Shown here piece by piece: positions 36,471 through 45,820 of a stretch of 64,000 bases of DNA. Under the pieces are notes generated by a model. That model made no database searches and was not told the origin of the DNA. It saw only the letters and a list, made by a program, of their open reading frames with translations. How positions within the stretch are numbered: position 1 is the stretch's first letter; the number at the start of each line of letters is the position of its first letter. This DNA is from an uncultured cyanobacterium (lineage in GTDB: Bacteria > Cyanobacteriota > Cyanobacteriia > Cyanobacteriales > Nostocaceae), in assembly GCA_903903925.1 (NCBI GenBank), contig CAIVAU010000141.1:94663-158662 (forward strand), written 5' to 3'. The translations under genes were made by a program, and so were the position numbers.

Positions 36471-36800
36471 ATGAGCCTAATTGACCGTAAGCTAACTCTC
36501 AACACCAAACACATTGCCAAGCATCTACCAGATACTCCACAAATGGGGCAGCTACTTCAAAAAGAAGGTAGTGTTCATATATTTAATGATGAAGCCACAA
36601 TGGAAGCAGTTACTCAAGCAATCCTGGAAAAAGGAGAGTTGACAGGAGTTGTTCGCGGACACGAACGCTATGGATTATACTTTTCTGAGCCTGTGGGATA
36701 TCGTATCAGTATCGATGGCAGTAGAATTCCATTATATTACGCCGAAATGAAAGTTAAAGGAAACAAGTATCATGTCATTCCTCGCACAAAACCTAGCTGA
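36471..36800 (+). CDS. Hypothetical cyanobacterial protein, DUF6972-like
   Basis: This 109-residue protein has HIAKHLPDTPQMGQLLQKEG near the N-terminus and YGLYFSEPVGYRISIDGSRI, then YYAEMKVKGNKYHVIPRTKP at the end. The last block resembles the C-terminal nuclease-like region of contact-dependent toxins (colicin/CdiA-type), and the family is, as I recall, DUF6972. Catalytic activity is not evident. It overlaps the following gene by 29 bp, so the two are probably translated together. Confidence 0.6.
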   Translation: MSLIDRKLTLNTKHIAKHLPDTPQMGQLLQKEGSVHIFNDEATMEAVTQAILEKGELTGVVRGHERYGLYFSEPVGYRISIDGSRIPLYYAEMKVKGNKYHVIPRTKPS

Positions 36801-37020
36801 TAATTGGGCTTTTACAGAGCTGTGGGTAGACCCAACAGCATCACCTCCTTACGTTCTGATTTTACTGAGCGACACTCAAGGAAGGAGTTGCGTTTACGAT
36901 CCTACTCAGCATTACCAAGTGGTGTTTTCCAGTGATTCTTATGAAGAAGCAAAACTTTGGTTACTCGAAGATGAGTATGAGCGTGTCGAAGGACGACTTA
37001 CAGACACAATGGTAGCTTAA
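36772..37020 (+). CDS. Hypothetical partner protein
   Basis: This 82-residue acidic protein (WAFTELWVDPTASPPYVLIL, then EEAKLWLLEDEYERVEGRL) starts inside the previous gene with a 29-bp overlap. Size, acidity and position suggest a binding partner, for example an immunity- or antitoxin-like role. No family is recognised. Confidence 0.55.
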   Translation: MSFLAQNLADNWAFTELWVDPTASPPYVLILLSDTQGRSCVYDPTQHYQVVFSSDSYEEAKLWLLEDEYERVEGRLTDTMVA

Positions 37021-37113
37021 GCAATCTTTCTTTTTCGTGAACGGTATCGTGTGTCTCTGATTCTGGTTTAAAGATCCTGGTTCTTCGAGTATGTAACACG
37101 CTTTCTAACAGAT

Positions 37114-37407
37114 CTAGGTTCCGCGTGATTTTCGTGCTGACTTGGGCTGTGTTCGGTGTGTACCAAAGTATTTCTCACTACGGTAACGCAGCCACACCCG
37201 CAACACTTGTGGAATCTGTTCTTTTTGTTCCGGGGACAGCGTATTGTAAAGGGCTAACGCCCGATCGCGTTCACCCCGACAAGCAGCGTTGTTGTGAGCA
37301 TCCCAATAACTGCGGGCTACTCGAATCCGCCGACAGACTTCTTTAATTAGCGCTTCTCCAGCCAATGGAGTGTCCTGCTTCACCATACTACGCCATATCT
37401 CTCTCAT
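37114..37407 (-). CDS. Small conserved hypothetical protein
   Basis: This 97-residue basic helical protein (IKEVCRRIRVARSYWDAHNN, then LALYNTLSPEQKEQIPQVLR, ending KSARKSRGT). It resembles a small conserved cyanobacterial protein, but I cannot name the family. The coherent amphipathic pattern supports coding. It stands between the DUF6972-like pair and the TPR gene, with the same orientation as the latter (44 bp away). Confidence 0.6.
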   Translation of the reverse strand: MREIWRSMVKQDTPLAGEALIKEVCRRIRVARSYWDAHNNAACRGERDRALALYNTLSPEQKEQIPQVLRVWLRYRSEKYFGTHRTQPKSARKSRGT

Positions 37408-37451
37408 CCCATTGTAGGTGAAAAAGCTGACGGTTGAAGGTTGACTGTTAA

Positions 37452-38723
37452 CTACCTACCACGATCGCGTTCCAAATCATGAATGACTTTTTCTGTATAC
37501 CACTCCTCTGGCATTCCAGGATAGTAACTCTTTGCCTGTTCAATCAGTCGTTGAGCAATTTCCCAATATCCACCAACTAGTCTTAATAAGCGCTGGCGTT
37601 GCAAGTTATGCGTTGTCTGTCTTGACTCAGAGTTAGGGACTTGAATTTTTTTCAGGCTATCTAAAACTTGTTGGTAATTTCCCCAGTCTTCCTGTTCACA
37701 AAACATACTTGCTGCACGCTGATAATCTTCCACAGCGCGTTGCATTTCTTCTATACAAGTATAAGCCATGCCTCGATAGTAGTAAGCTTGAGCATCATCA
37801 GGATTAATTTGCAGTGCTTGGGTATAATCTTTAACAGATCCAGAATAATTCCCCATTGCTCGATAAACATTTCCTCTAGCAACATAAAGGAGCGCATCTT
37901 CAGGTTGCATGTGGAGTGCAGAGTTAAAATCAGCAAGAGATCCTTGATGATCCCCTAACTGAAAACGGGCTTTTCCTCGGTTACGATAGACGATCGCCTC
38001 GTGAAAATTCAGTCGCAGTGCTTGATTAAAGTCCGAAATAGCATCTCGATAATTTCCCAGTTTACAACGCACAACCCCTCGACAACAGTAAGCTTGAGCA
38101 TCCTGTGGATCGACCTTAAGCGCCCAGTCTAAATCCTCCATTGACGAACGTGTATCACCCCTTTCTGCTTTTTCTAATAACTGAGTGAAATAGGACTTTT
38201 CAGATGCTATTGGTGTTCTTATATAACTAGGTTGCTGAACAACAGCCGATTTTTGTGTAGGTTGTAACTGTTTGATCTTTTCCAAACATTGACGGCAGTT
38301 TTCTTTATCATTTTGCGCCAGATATAACTCTGCTGCCTTTTTGAAGTCGGCGATCGCTTCCTGAATAGATCCATATTTGCGGTGTACCGTTCCCCGCAAA
38401 TTATAAACAGCAGCATAATTGGGACTGAGGCGAATGGCTTGATTCACATCCACTAGCGCCCCTGGCAGATTTTTCAGTCCCATCCGTGCCAAGGCGCGAC
38501 AATAATAAGCCTCTACAAATTGAGGATTCAGCTTCAGAGCTTCTGTATAATCTGAAACAGCCTCAAGAGTTTTTCCTGAGTCGTAGTATGCCAAACCCCG
38601 TTGCCAGTATGCTTCGGCAAAGTCAGGTGCAATTTGCAAAGCCTGGGTCAAATCCTCAATAGCCCCAGTATAGTCTTTTTGCTTAGCTCTTTCCAATCCT
38701 TTATTGTAAAATTCATTATTCAT
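37452..38723 (-). CDS. Tetratricopeptide-repeat protein
   Basis: This 423-residue soluble protein is composed of TPR units in two blocks. The first is about residues 5-140 (DYTGAIEDLTQALQIAPDFA, EAYWQRGLAYYDSGKTLEAV). The second is about 185-355 (DAQAYCCRGVVRCKLGNYRD). No signal peptide or membrane segment is seen. TPRs mediate protein binding. Partners are unknown. The start is only 12 bp from the divergent sfsA start, so promoters overlap both coding ends. Confidence 0.88.
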   Translation of the reverse strand: MNNEFYNKGLERAKQKDYTGAIEDLTQALQIAPDFAEAYWQRGLAYYDSGKTLEAVSDYTEALKLNPQFVEAYYCRALARMGLKNLPGALVDVNQAIRLSPNYAAVYNLRGTVHRKYGSIQEAIADFKKAAELYLAQNDKENCRQCLEKIKQLQPTQKSAVVQQPSYIRTPIASEKSYFTQLLEKAERGDTRSSMEDLDWALKVDPQDAQAYCCRGVVRCKLGNYRDAISDFNQALRLNFHEAIVYRNRGKARFQLGDHQGSLADFNSALHMQPEDALLYVARGNVYRAMGNYSGSVKDYTQALQINPDDAQAYYYRGMAYTCIEEMQRAVEDYQRAASMFCEQEDWGNYQQVLDSLKKIQVPNSESRQTTHNLQRQRLLRLVGGYWEIAQRLIEQAKSYYPGMPEEWYTEKVIHDLERDRGR

Positions 38724-38735
38724 AGTGTTAGTTAT

Positions 38736-39570
<835 letters not shown>

Positions 39571-39650
39571 AAATAGGTTATTTCTGCACTAGTTACCTCA
39601 CTTCTTTAATACACTGGTCTTTATACAGAATACAGAGGAACGCGATCGCT

Positions 39651-40970
39651 ATGGGTATGACCCTTACTGAAAAAATCTTGGCAAAAGCCTCTGGTCGGTC
39701 AGTAGTCGAACCGGGGGATAACATCTGGGTTAATGTCGATGTGCTGATGACACACGATGTCTGCGGTCCAGGAACTATTGGCATTTTCCAACGTGAGTTT
39801 GGTGAAGATGCCAAAGTCTGGGACTCGGAAAAAATTGTGTTAATTCCTGACCATTATATTTTCACTGCTGACGAACGCGCTAACCGTAACGTTGATATTT
39901 TACGTGATTTCGCTCACCAGCAAGGTATAAAATACTTCTACGATATTACCGACCGATCCAACTTTAAAGCTAATCCTGACTATAAAGGCGTTTGTCACAT
40001 CGCCCTAGCCCAAGAAGGTCACACACGTCCTGGGGAAGTTTTATTTGGCACAGATTCCCACACCTGTAATGCAGGGGCGTTCGGTGAATTTGCTACTGGG
40101 ATTGGCAACACTGACGCTGGCTTTATTATGGGTACTGGCAAGCTGTTGATCAAAGTTCCTGCCACTATGCGCTTTGTCTTAGATGGTGAAATGCCTCCTT
40201 ACCTGTTGGCAAAAGACGTGATTTTGCAAATTATCGGAGATATTAGCGTTGCTGGAGCAACCTACCGGACGATGGAATTTGCTGGAGAAGCCGTCCAACG
40301 GATGACGATGGAAGAACGGATGACCCTCTGCAACATGGTGATTGAAGCTGGTGGGAAGAATGGTGTGATTGCACCGGATGAAACCACATTTGAGTATCTG
40401 CACTCCCGTACTGACAAGCCCTTTGATGCTGTTTACACAGATCATGATGCTAAGTTTTATAGCGATCGCCGCTACGATGTCTCCCAACTAGAACCAGTCG
40501 TCGCCCAACCCCACTCCCCTGATAACCGCGCCTTAGCACGAGATTGCAGCGATGTCAAGATTGATCGTGTTTACATCGGTTCCTGCACAGGCGGTAAAAC
40601 CACTGACTTTTTCAACGTAGCGCAAATTCTCAAAGGTCGCAAGGTAAAGGTTCCCACCTACATAGTACCTGCAACTCAAAAAGTCTACGAAGACCTGTTC
40701 AAAGTCAAGTACGCAGAGCAAACCCTCGCGGAAATTTTCTTAGACGCAGGTTGCATAGAACCCACAGCGCCTTCCTGCGCCGCTTGTTTGGGTGGACCCA
40801 AAGACACCTTTGGACGCTTGAATGAGCCAGAAATCTGTGTTTCCACCACTAACCGCAACTTCCCCGGACGCATGGGTAATAAAGAAGCTGGAATTTATCT
40901 TGCTTCCCCCTACACCGCTGCTGCTTCCGCACTCACTGGGTATGTCACAGATCCACGTGAGTTTATTTAA
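39651..40970 (+). CDS. leuC: 3-isopropylmalate dehydratase large subunit family (LeuC-like)
   Basis: This 439-residue aconitase-superfamily protein belongs to the archaeal-type LeuC/homoaconitase group, shorter than the classical 467-residue LeuC. Iron-sulfur ligands are in VYIGSCTGGKTTD (one Cys) and SCAACLGG (two Cys), and the active-site region is FGTDSHTCNAGAFGEFATGI. It isomerises 2-isopropylmalate in leucine synthesis (established for the family). No leuD is adjacent; the downstream gene is a gluconokinase. The start ATG is at 39651. Confidence 0.88.
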   Translation: MGMTLTEKILAKASGRSVVEPGDNIWVNVDVLMTHDVCGPGTIGIFQREFGEDAKVWDSEKIVLIPDHYIFTADERANRNVDILRDFAHQQGIKYFYDITDRSNFKANPDYKGVCHIALAQEGHTRPGEVLFGTDSHTCNAGAFGEFATGIGNTDAGFIMGTGKLLIKVPATMRFVLDGEMPPYLLAKDVILQIIGDISVAGATYRTMEFAGEAVQRMTMEERMTLCNMVIEAGGKNGVIAPDETTFEYLHSRTDKPFDAVYTDHDAKFYSDRRYDVSQLEPVVAQPHSPDNRALARDCSDVKIDRVYIGSCTGGKTTDFFNVAQILKGRKVKVPTYIVPATQKVYEDLFKVKYAEQTLAEIFLDAGCIEPTAPSCAACLGGPKDTFGRLNEPEICVSTTNRNFPGRMGNKEAGIYLASPYTAAASALTGYVTDPREFI

Positions 40971-41020
40971 AGAGTGAGGAGTTATTAGAGCATTTTTTAC
41001 CTAAATGAACGACACTGTTT

Positions 41021-41048
41021 GTAAGGGTGCAAGGCATTGCGCCCCTAC
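41021..41048. repeat. GTAAGGGTGCAA hairpin repeat
   Basis: GTAAGGGTGCAA (41021-41032) and TTGCGCCCCTAC (41037-41048) pair with two mismatches around GGCA. This is a frequent dispersed repeat type in cyanobacteria, and may end the leuC transcript. Confidence 0.55.
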
Positions 41049-41063
41049 GAATGTGTGTAATTC

Positions 41064-41119
<56 letters not shown>

Positions 41120-41132
41120 TCAATTTTTTGCC

Positions 41133-41618
41133 ATGATTATTTTAGTGATAGGCGTTTCTGGTTCTGGCAAGTCAACCATTGGGAAACTGTTGGCGGACTC
41201 TTTAAACTGGGAGTTTAGTGATGCTGACAGTTTCCATACCCAAGAGCATATCGAGAAGATGAGACATGGGATTCCCTTAACTGATGCAGATAGGGAACCG
41301 TGGCTGCAAGATTTGCAAGCAGCAATCAAACAGTGGTTGGAAGGAAATAAAAGTGTGGTGTTGGCGTGTTCGGCATTGAAAGCTAGCTATCGCCAGATGC
41401 TTGTATTGGATGGTGAACGGGTGAAGCTTGTTTACCTCAAGGGTTCTTTTCAGCAAATTGAGCAACGGCTGCGATCGCGTCTCCATCACTATATGTCCCC
41501 AGAACTCCTTCAAAGCCAGTTTGATACTCTAGAAGAACCAACTGATGCAATTACGGTAGATATTTCAAACCCACCAGAGATCACTGTGCAACATATTAGA
41601 GCGCGTTTGGGGATTTAG
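41133..41618 (+). CDS. gntK: Gluconokinase
   Basis: This 161-residue P-loop kinase phosphorylates gluconate to 6-phosphogluconate. Walker A is GVSGSGKST (residues 7-15), followed by SDADSFHTQEHIEKMRHGIP, LACSALKASYRQML and the lid residues RLRSRLHHYMSP. These are all typical for GntK. The product enters the oxidative pentose phosphate pathway. The tandem repeat immediately upstream leaves only 13 bp for a ribosome site (none obvious). Confidence 0.92.
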   Translation: MIILVIGVSGSGKSTIGKLLADSLNWEFSDADSFHTQEHIEKMRHGIPLTDADREPWLQDLQAAIKQWLEGNKSVVLACSALKASYRQMLVLDGERVKLVYLKGSFQQIEQRLRSRLHHYMSPELLQSQFDTLEEPTDAITVDISNPPEITVQHIRARLGI

Positions 41619-41690
41619 AAATAATTTGACAATGTTTGTTAGTGATGGCAGCATGAGAAATAAAGAAAACCTCTCTCAAGAAGGTACGCT

Positions 41691-41963
41691 ATGAACGTCT
41701 ATCTTGGCGAAACATTTGATAAATTCGTTGGCGAACTCATCGCTTCCGGTCTCTATCAGTCACAAAGTGAAGTGCTTCGTGAAGGTTTACGGCTCCTCAA
41801 AGAACGAGAGGACTTGAGGCAACTACGCTTAAAGGAGCTGCGTCAAGAGATACAGAAAGGGCTTGACTCTTTGGCACGGGGAGAAGGAACGCCTTTCGAT
41901 GCTGAGGAGATCAAAGCTGAAGGGCGAAAGAAGCTCGCTGCACGGCAAGAAAACGGAGCGTGA
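41691..41963 (+). CDS. ParD-like antitoxin, ribbon-helix-helix
   Basis: This 90-residue protein has an N-terminal ribbon-helix-helix: MNVYLGETFDKFVGELIASG then LYQSQSEVLREGLRLLKERE. A long basic/acidic helix that wraps the toxin follows. It is followed 3 bp later by the parE-like toxin gene. It should bind the pair's promoter and neutralise the toxin. Confidence 0.88.
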   Translation: MNVYLGETFDKFVGELIASGLYQSQSEVLREGLRLLKEREDLRQLRLKELRQEIQKGLDSLARGEGTPFDAEEIKAEGRKKLAARQENGA

Positions 41964-41966
41964 TCC

Positions 41967-42254
41967 GTGGGGCACATCATTAAATCACCGGAAGCACAGG
42001 CGGATCTCATAGACATTTGGCATTACATTGGAGAGAACAACGAAGCGGCAGCAGATCGGATTCTTGATGACATCGACCGGAAGCTTACGTTTCTCTCAAA
42101 CTCTCCGTACATCGGACGTGAGCGTATCGACCTTGGGTCTAGTCTCCGTAGTTTCCCAGTGGGTAGCTTCGTCATCTTCTATGTACCGATTGAGAACGGC
42201 ATTGAAGTTGTTCGCGTCCTTCACGGCGCGAGGGATATTGAAAACCTTCTCTAA
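41967..42254 (+). CDS. ParE-like toxin
   Basis: This 95-residue RelE/ParE-superfamily protein has IKSPEAQADLIDIWHYIGEN, then FLSNSPYIGRERIDLGSSLR, the turn SFPVGSFVIFYVPIENGIEV and RVLHGARDIENLL. ParE toxins inhibit DNA gyrase. The start is GTG at 41967. The pair is typical and appears intact. Confidence 0.88.
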   Translation: MGHIIKSPEAQADLIDIWHYIGENNEAAADRILDDIDRKLTFLSNSPYIGRERIDLGSSLRSFPVGSFVIFYVPIENGIEVVRVLHGARDIENLL

Positions 42255-42287
42255 TTACCTTGTAACATCTAGACTTGCTAGAAGCCC

Positions 42288-42524
42288 TCATGCAACAAAA
42301 GCTGCCAAAATATCATCAGGCAAGGGATCGTCAAAATCTGGCGCAATTGTAATCATTCCAGCCGCAGTACCCGGAACTCTAGGTGGCAACATCGGCAACG
42401 CCGGAACAAGCCGAGCAATCTCTTGACCATCCTTAAGAATGGTAATCTCTTCACCTTTGCTAACCCGATCCAGCAAATCAAGTAGGCTGGTGGTAGCTTC
42501 CTCAATCGTGATGCTCATTGTCAT
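42288..42524 (-). CDS. Phd/YefM-family antitoxin, apparently orphan
   Basis: This 78-residue protein has the Phd fold pattern: TIEEATTSLLDLLDRVSKGE, EITILKDGQEIARLVP, and a Pro-rich linker to an acidic C-terminal helix (DPLPDDILAAF) that would contact a PIN toxin. No PIN gene follows it; the downstream space is only 33 bp before the end of the convergent parE-like gene. The toxin may be lost or elsewhere. Confidence 0.75.
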   Translation of the reverse strand: MTMSITIEEATTSLLDLLDRVSKGEEITILKDGQEIARLVPALPMLPPRVPGTAAGMITIAPDFDDPLPDDILAAFVA

Positions 42525-42743
42525 AGTGATCTTATTCTAGATAAACACTGCATCACATATATTATACAGAGGTTTTGAAGGGTTCTTGACCTTCCCCCTC
42601 GCTATAAGTATTTTGCTCCAATACCAATGACCAAAATTAATGAGTCAATGATATAGTAGTACAAAAGAACTATAGAGATGCTTTGCAGAAATTGCTTTCC
42701 TGCAACAGTCATTTACAATACACACGAATGTAGTGAGAAAGCC

Positions 42744-43439
42744 ATGACAAATTCTAATTCCCTGCTTTCGAGTTATCAAGCATTAGTGCAAAATCATGCG
42801 AACCAATTCGATCCTGAGGTTGCAGCCTTACAAGAACTCGTACAAATACGAATGCTGGAACTTCACTCAAGAGAACAGGCAATAGTAGAAGCGCAAGCGA
42901 TAGAGTTAAAGCGTATCACAGATGCCCTTGCTACCGACGCAAGGTTTTTGTTGTCAACACCAGAATTCAGCGCATTTGTGCAGGAGTTTAAGCAGATGTC
43001 TCGCCCTTGGTACTCTCGGAAACCGGATGTTGCGATCGCAGACGACCCAACGACCTGGTTATTGGCAACACTCGATTTACCAATAAGTTTAAGCAACTAC
43101 CAGACCCAAGAAGATCCTGACGCATATGATGACGAACGTACCCATATCCTATACACCTATTCTCTATCATTGAGGTTAGGTGAGACAGACCATAAGATTG
43201 AGGTACGTCGTAAACGCATCTACAATGTAAATGACCAAACAGAGTATTCTCTACAAGAACAAATTAACTACGACATCTCAGGTGAAGTAGGTGGCATCCT
43301 CAGAGAGATAGAGTACCCAGAGGCTCAAAAAGCTCAACTGACTGAGGAATTAAGTGTATTGGTGGGGTATGCTAGTACCCTGTTTGCCCTCACGCCTAGA
43401 ACTGCAAGCTTTGAATATAGAGTGCAGAATGGGGAGTAG
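42744..43439 (+). CDS. Hypothetical protein, coiled N-terminus
   Basis: This encodes 231 residues from the ATG at 42744; an in-frame ATG at 42678 is possible. The N-terminus is helical (SREQAIVEAQAIELKRITDA). The C-terminal half alternates strands and ends with GYASTLFALTPRTASFEYRV. No domain is recognised. It ends 5 bp before the isomerase-type gene, so they may be co-transcribed. Confidence 0.55.
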   Translation: MTNSNSLLSSYQALVQNHANQFDPEVAALQELVQIRMLELHSREQAIVEAQAIELKRITDALATDARFLLSTPEFSAFVQEFKQMSRPWYSRKPDVAIADDPTTWLLATLDLPISLSNYQTQEDPDAYDDERTHILYTYSLSLRLGETDHKIEVRRKRIYNVNDQTEYSLQEQINYDISGEVGGILREIEYPEAQKAQLTEELSVLVGYASTLFALTPRTASFEYRVQNGE

Positions 43440-43444
43440 GGAGT

Positions 43445-44263
43445 ATGGGGATATATCTTAGTTTATCTGCTTACGGCAAAGTGTCAACCCGTGAAGCATT
43501 GACGGTGTTTTGGTCAGCAGGCATTCGGCATGTTGAACTGGCGATTGGACCCCGACCTGATACTGATGCAATGCAGGCAATTCAGGATTTTAGGCAAGAA
43601 GGAATGGTTTATCGAGCGCACCATGCCTTCGTCTTTTGCGATCGCCACCATCCCTTTAATTTAGCACAACAGCAAGACTGGAACTATTTCGAGGTATTGA
43701 CAGACTGCTTGGCTTCTTTAGGTATCACAGCTTACTCCGTGCATGGCGGGAGTTTTCCAACTAGAAGCGATCGCACAAAAGCCTATGCAAAATTTCTCGA
43801 AAACGTCCAATGTCTCCACAAACTTTGCCAAGGGCGAGGCATCGTTCTCGGCGTCGAAACGATGTATCCAACACTCCCCAGCAGCGGTAAGGAGAACCTT
43901 TTGGACAATGCAGAGGAAGTTGCACAGTTCTGCCAAGATGCCCCCGATATTAAGATCGTCCTTGACCTAGCGCATCTGAACATCTGGCATCACCACAGCG
44001 AACAAGCAAAACTGCAATGGTTGAAACTCCCACCAGAGAAACTTTTAGAGATTCACATCTCCGACAATGACGGGCGACAGGATATCCACTCCCGCATTAC
44101 CCAAAAGACGTGGTGGGTATCGCAGATTGCTCAATTCCCAAACAAAGTTCCCATAGTACTAGAAAGCCGATTGAATCGGTTGCCTGTCTCAGGTGTGCAG
44201 CAAGAGTATAATGCGATCGCTGCCCTGATTTCTACCCAAAATGTTGCCGTCTTGAATGTTTGA
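43445..44263 (+). CDS. Xylose-isomerase-like TIM-barrel epimerase/isomerase
   Basis: This 272-residue AP-endonuclease-2/sugar phosphate isomerase family barrel has VLGVETMYPTLPSS (Glu metal ligand), IKIVLDLAHLNIWHHHSE (Asp/His), EIHISDNDGRQDIHSRI (His, Asp) and VLESRLNRL (Glu). The set of metal ligands looks complete. The substrate is unknown. It begins 5 bp after the preceding gene. Confidence 0.78.
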   Translation: MGIYLSLSAYGKVSTREALTVFWSAGIRHVELAIGPRPDTDAMQAIQDFRQEGMVYRAHHAFVFCDRHHPFNLAQQQDWNYFEVLTDCLASLGITAYSVHGGSFPTRSDRTKAYAKFLENVQCLHKLCQGRGIVLGVETMYPTLPSSGKENLLDNAEEVAQFCQDAPDIKIVLDLAHLNIWHHHSEQAKLQWLKLPPEKLLEIHISDNDGRQDIHSRITQKTWWVSQIAQFPNKVPIVLESRLNRLPVSGVQQEYNAIAALISTQNVAVLNV

Positions 44264-44307
44264 ATGAAAACTGTAATAATTACGGTGATAATCAGGAAAG
44301 TTTTAAT

Positions 44308-44379
44308 TAGACATCTCCGGTGCAGGAGGTATCGACACTGACTGTACAAGCCTTTTAGATTCTTTTTTGGAGATGTCTA
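44308..44379. repeat. 72-bp TA-bounded inverted-repeat element
   Basis: GACATCTCC (44310-44318) and GGAGATGTC (44369-44377) are exact reverse complements, and each is bounded outside by TA (44308-44309 and 44378-44379). The layout fits a small MITE or an internally deleted IS630-type element with a TA target duplication. It sits between the isomerase and DJ-1 genes. Confidence 0.55.
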
Positions 44380-44453
44380 TTTGCTTAGCTACGACATCAG
44401 TTATGTTGATATTTTTCTAATTTTTTCCAGCACAATCCAAAACAGATTAAGCG

Positions 44454-45173
44454 ATGAACAATCAAACACAATACAACATTGGTCTAGTCATTTTTCCCGA
44501 AATGACCCAGCTCGATATCACCGGACCTCACCAAGTGTTTGCTTTCATCCCAAACGCTCACATTCATTTCTTATGGAAGACTCTGGATCCAGTAAGAAGC
44601 AAAGATGGCATGACAATCTTGCCAACTACGACCTTTGATGCCTGCCCACCTCTAGATATTTTGTGTGTTCCTGGTGGACCAGGACAGGTAGCAATGATGC
44701 AAGATACTGAGATGCTGGAATTTCTCCAGTTACAGGGCAAGACAGCAAAATATATCACCTCAGTCTGTACTGGCTCTCTGATCCTGGCTGCGGCTGGATT
44801 ACTTCAAGGTTACCGGGCTGCTTGTCACTGGCTATTTCTTGAGCAGCTAGCAATGCTTGGAGTGGAAGTGGGAACTGAAAGAGTTATCATTGACCGTAAC
44901 CGCATTACAGGCGGCGGCGTGACTGCTGGCATTGACTTTGGCTTAGTGCTTGCTAGTAAGCTTTGCGGTGAAAACACGGCAAAGATGATTCAGCTTTTAC
45001 TACAATACGACCCAGCACCGCCTTTTGACACAGGTTCACCAGAAAAAGCCGGAGAGGTTCTTGTTCATCTGGTGAAGAAATTAGGAGCGCAACTGCTTGA
45101 GGCATCGCTCGCACAGACAAAGCAAGTAGCATCTCAGTTGTCTTTGAATATAAAGGAAGATTCATTGCACTGA
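44454..45173 (+). CDS. DJ-1/PfpI family protein, isonitrile hydratase-like
   Basis: This 239-residue protein has the nucleophile elbow ITSVCTGSLILAAAGLL (Cys about residue 102), GLVIFPEMTQLDITGPHQVF at the N-terminus and GGGVTAGIDFGLVLASKLCG, as in InhA-like isonitrile hydratases. The last 11 residues (LSLNIKEDSLH) are encoded by DNA that on the other strand is the broken end of an aspartic-protease gene, so the natural C-terminus was probably close to residue 228. Confidence 0.85.
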   Translation: MNNQTQYNIGLVIFPEMTQLDITGPHQVFAFIPNAHIHFLWKTLDPVRSKDGMTILPTTTFDACPPLDILCVPGGPGQVAMMQDTEMLEFLQLQGKTAKYITSVCTGSLILAAAGLLQGYRAACHWLFLEQLAMLGVEVGTERVIIDRNRITGGGVTAGIDFGLVLASKLCGENTAKMIQLLLQYDPAPPFDTGSPEKAGEVLVHLVKKLGAQLLEASLAQTKQVASQLSLNIKEDSLH

Positions 45174-45309
45174 TTGCTTGTGGTGGCAGGGTAAGATAGT
45201 CATTGAATCCAGTATCAATCACAAAATTCAGAGAGAAATCTAGTTGCTGCGGTAAACGAAAAATAACTGGAACTATTGCTTTGCGATCAATTAATCTTCC
45301 GTAAATCAT
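44953..45309 (-). pseudogene. Clan AA aspartic protease, 3'-truncated
   Basis: The first 58 or so codons (45309 to about 45135) encode the start of a small retropepsin-like protein: VIDTGFNDYLTLPPQAISAM contains the D-T-G catalytic motif. From SKTT onward the frame is the antisense of the DJ-1 gene (to 44953) and no longer resembles a protease. The second half, which completes the fold, is missing. It follows its 93-residue partner gene by a 4-bp overlap. Confidence 0.65.
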
Positions 45310-45587
45310 TCAACCGTACGCACCATAGGAGCATGACCAAAGCTGACAGCAACATCGTAACCAATTCGCATAGTAAATAACCTGGCGTTTGGATTTTTTT
45401 GTTTCAAACTTAATGCTGATTCTACACCAGTTTTATCGATTCCATATTCGCCAGTTTCAGCATCAATCACAATCATCTTACCAATATTATCGCCATGCTC
45501 CACTGACGAGCGAATCCCATTTTCATAAAACCGCTTAGCTCTTTGGGCAACTTCCTCTACAGTCCAAAAAATAGCTTCCATAATCAT
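45306..45587 (-). CDS. Small hypothetical protein paired with the protease
   Basis: This 93-residue protein has MEAIFWTVEEVAQRAKRFYE, then VEHGDNIGKMIVIDAETGEY, GIDKTG and LFTMRIGYDVAVSFGHAP. It precedes aspartic-protease-like genes in cyanobacteria in my recollection. It overlaps the truncated protease by 4 bp. Function unknown. With the protease cut, it may have lost its partner. Confidence 0.65.
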   Translation of the reverse strand: MIMEAIFWTVEEVAQRAKRFYENGIRSSVEHGDNIGKMIVIDAETGEYGIDKTGVESALSLKQKNPNARLFTMRIGYDVAVSFGHAPMVRTVE

Positions 45588-45820
45588 ACTTTACGCCTAC
45601 TAATATTTTATGGACAGAAATAAGATTAATCTTCCAAGCATACTACAGTTTTATCTGCGTACATCTGCGGTTTTTTACCTCTTTGATTGTACTCAACCAA
45701 AAAACCCTCTAAAAGAATTCAGCCAAGAAGAACATTAAGTATATAATACTCCTGATAGCGCCTCATCATACAGAATTCCATCAACCTCAAGAACTATTGA
45801 CACAAACATCAGGAGGAACA

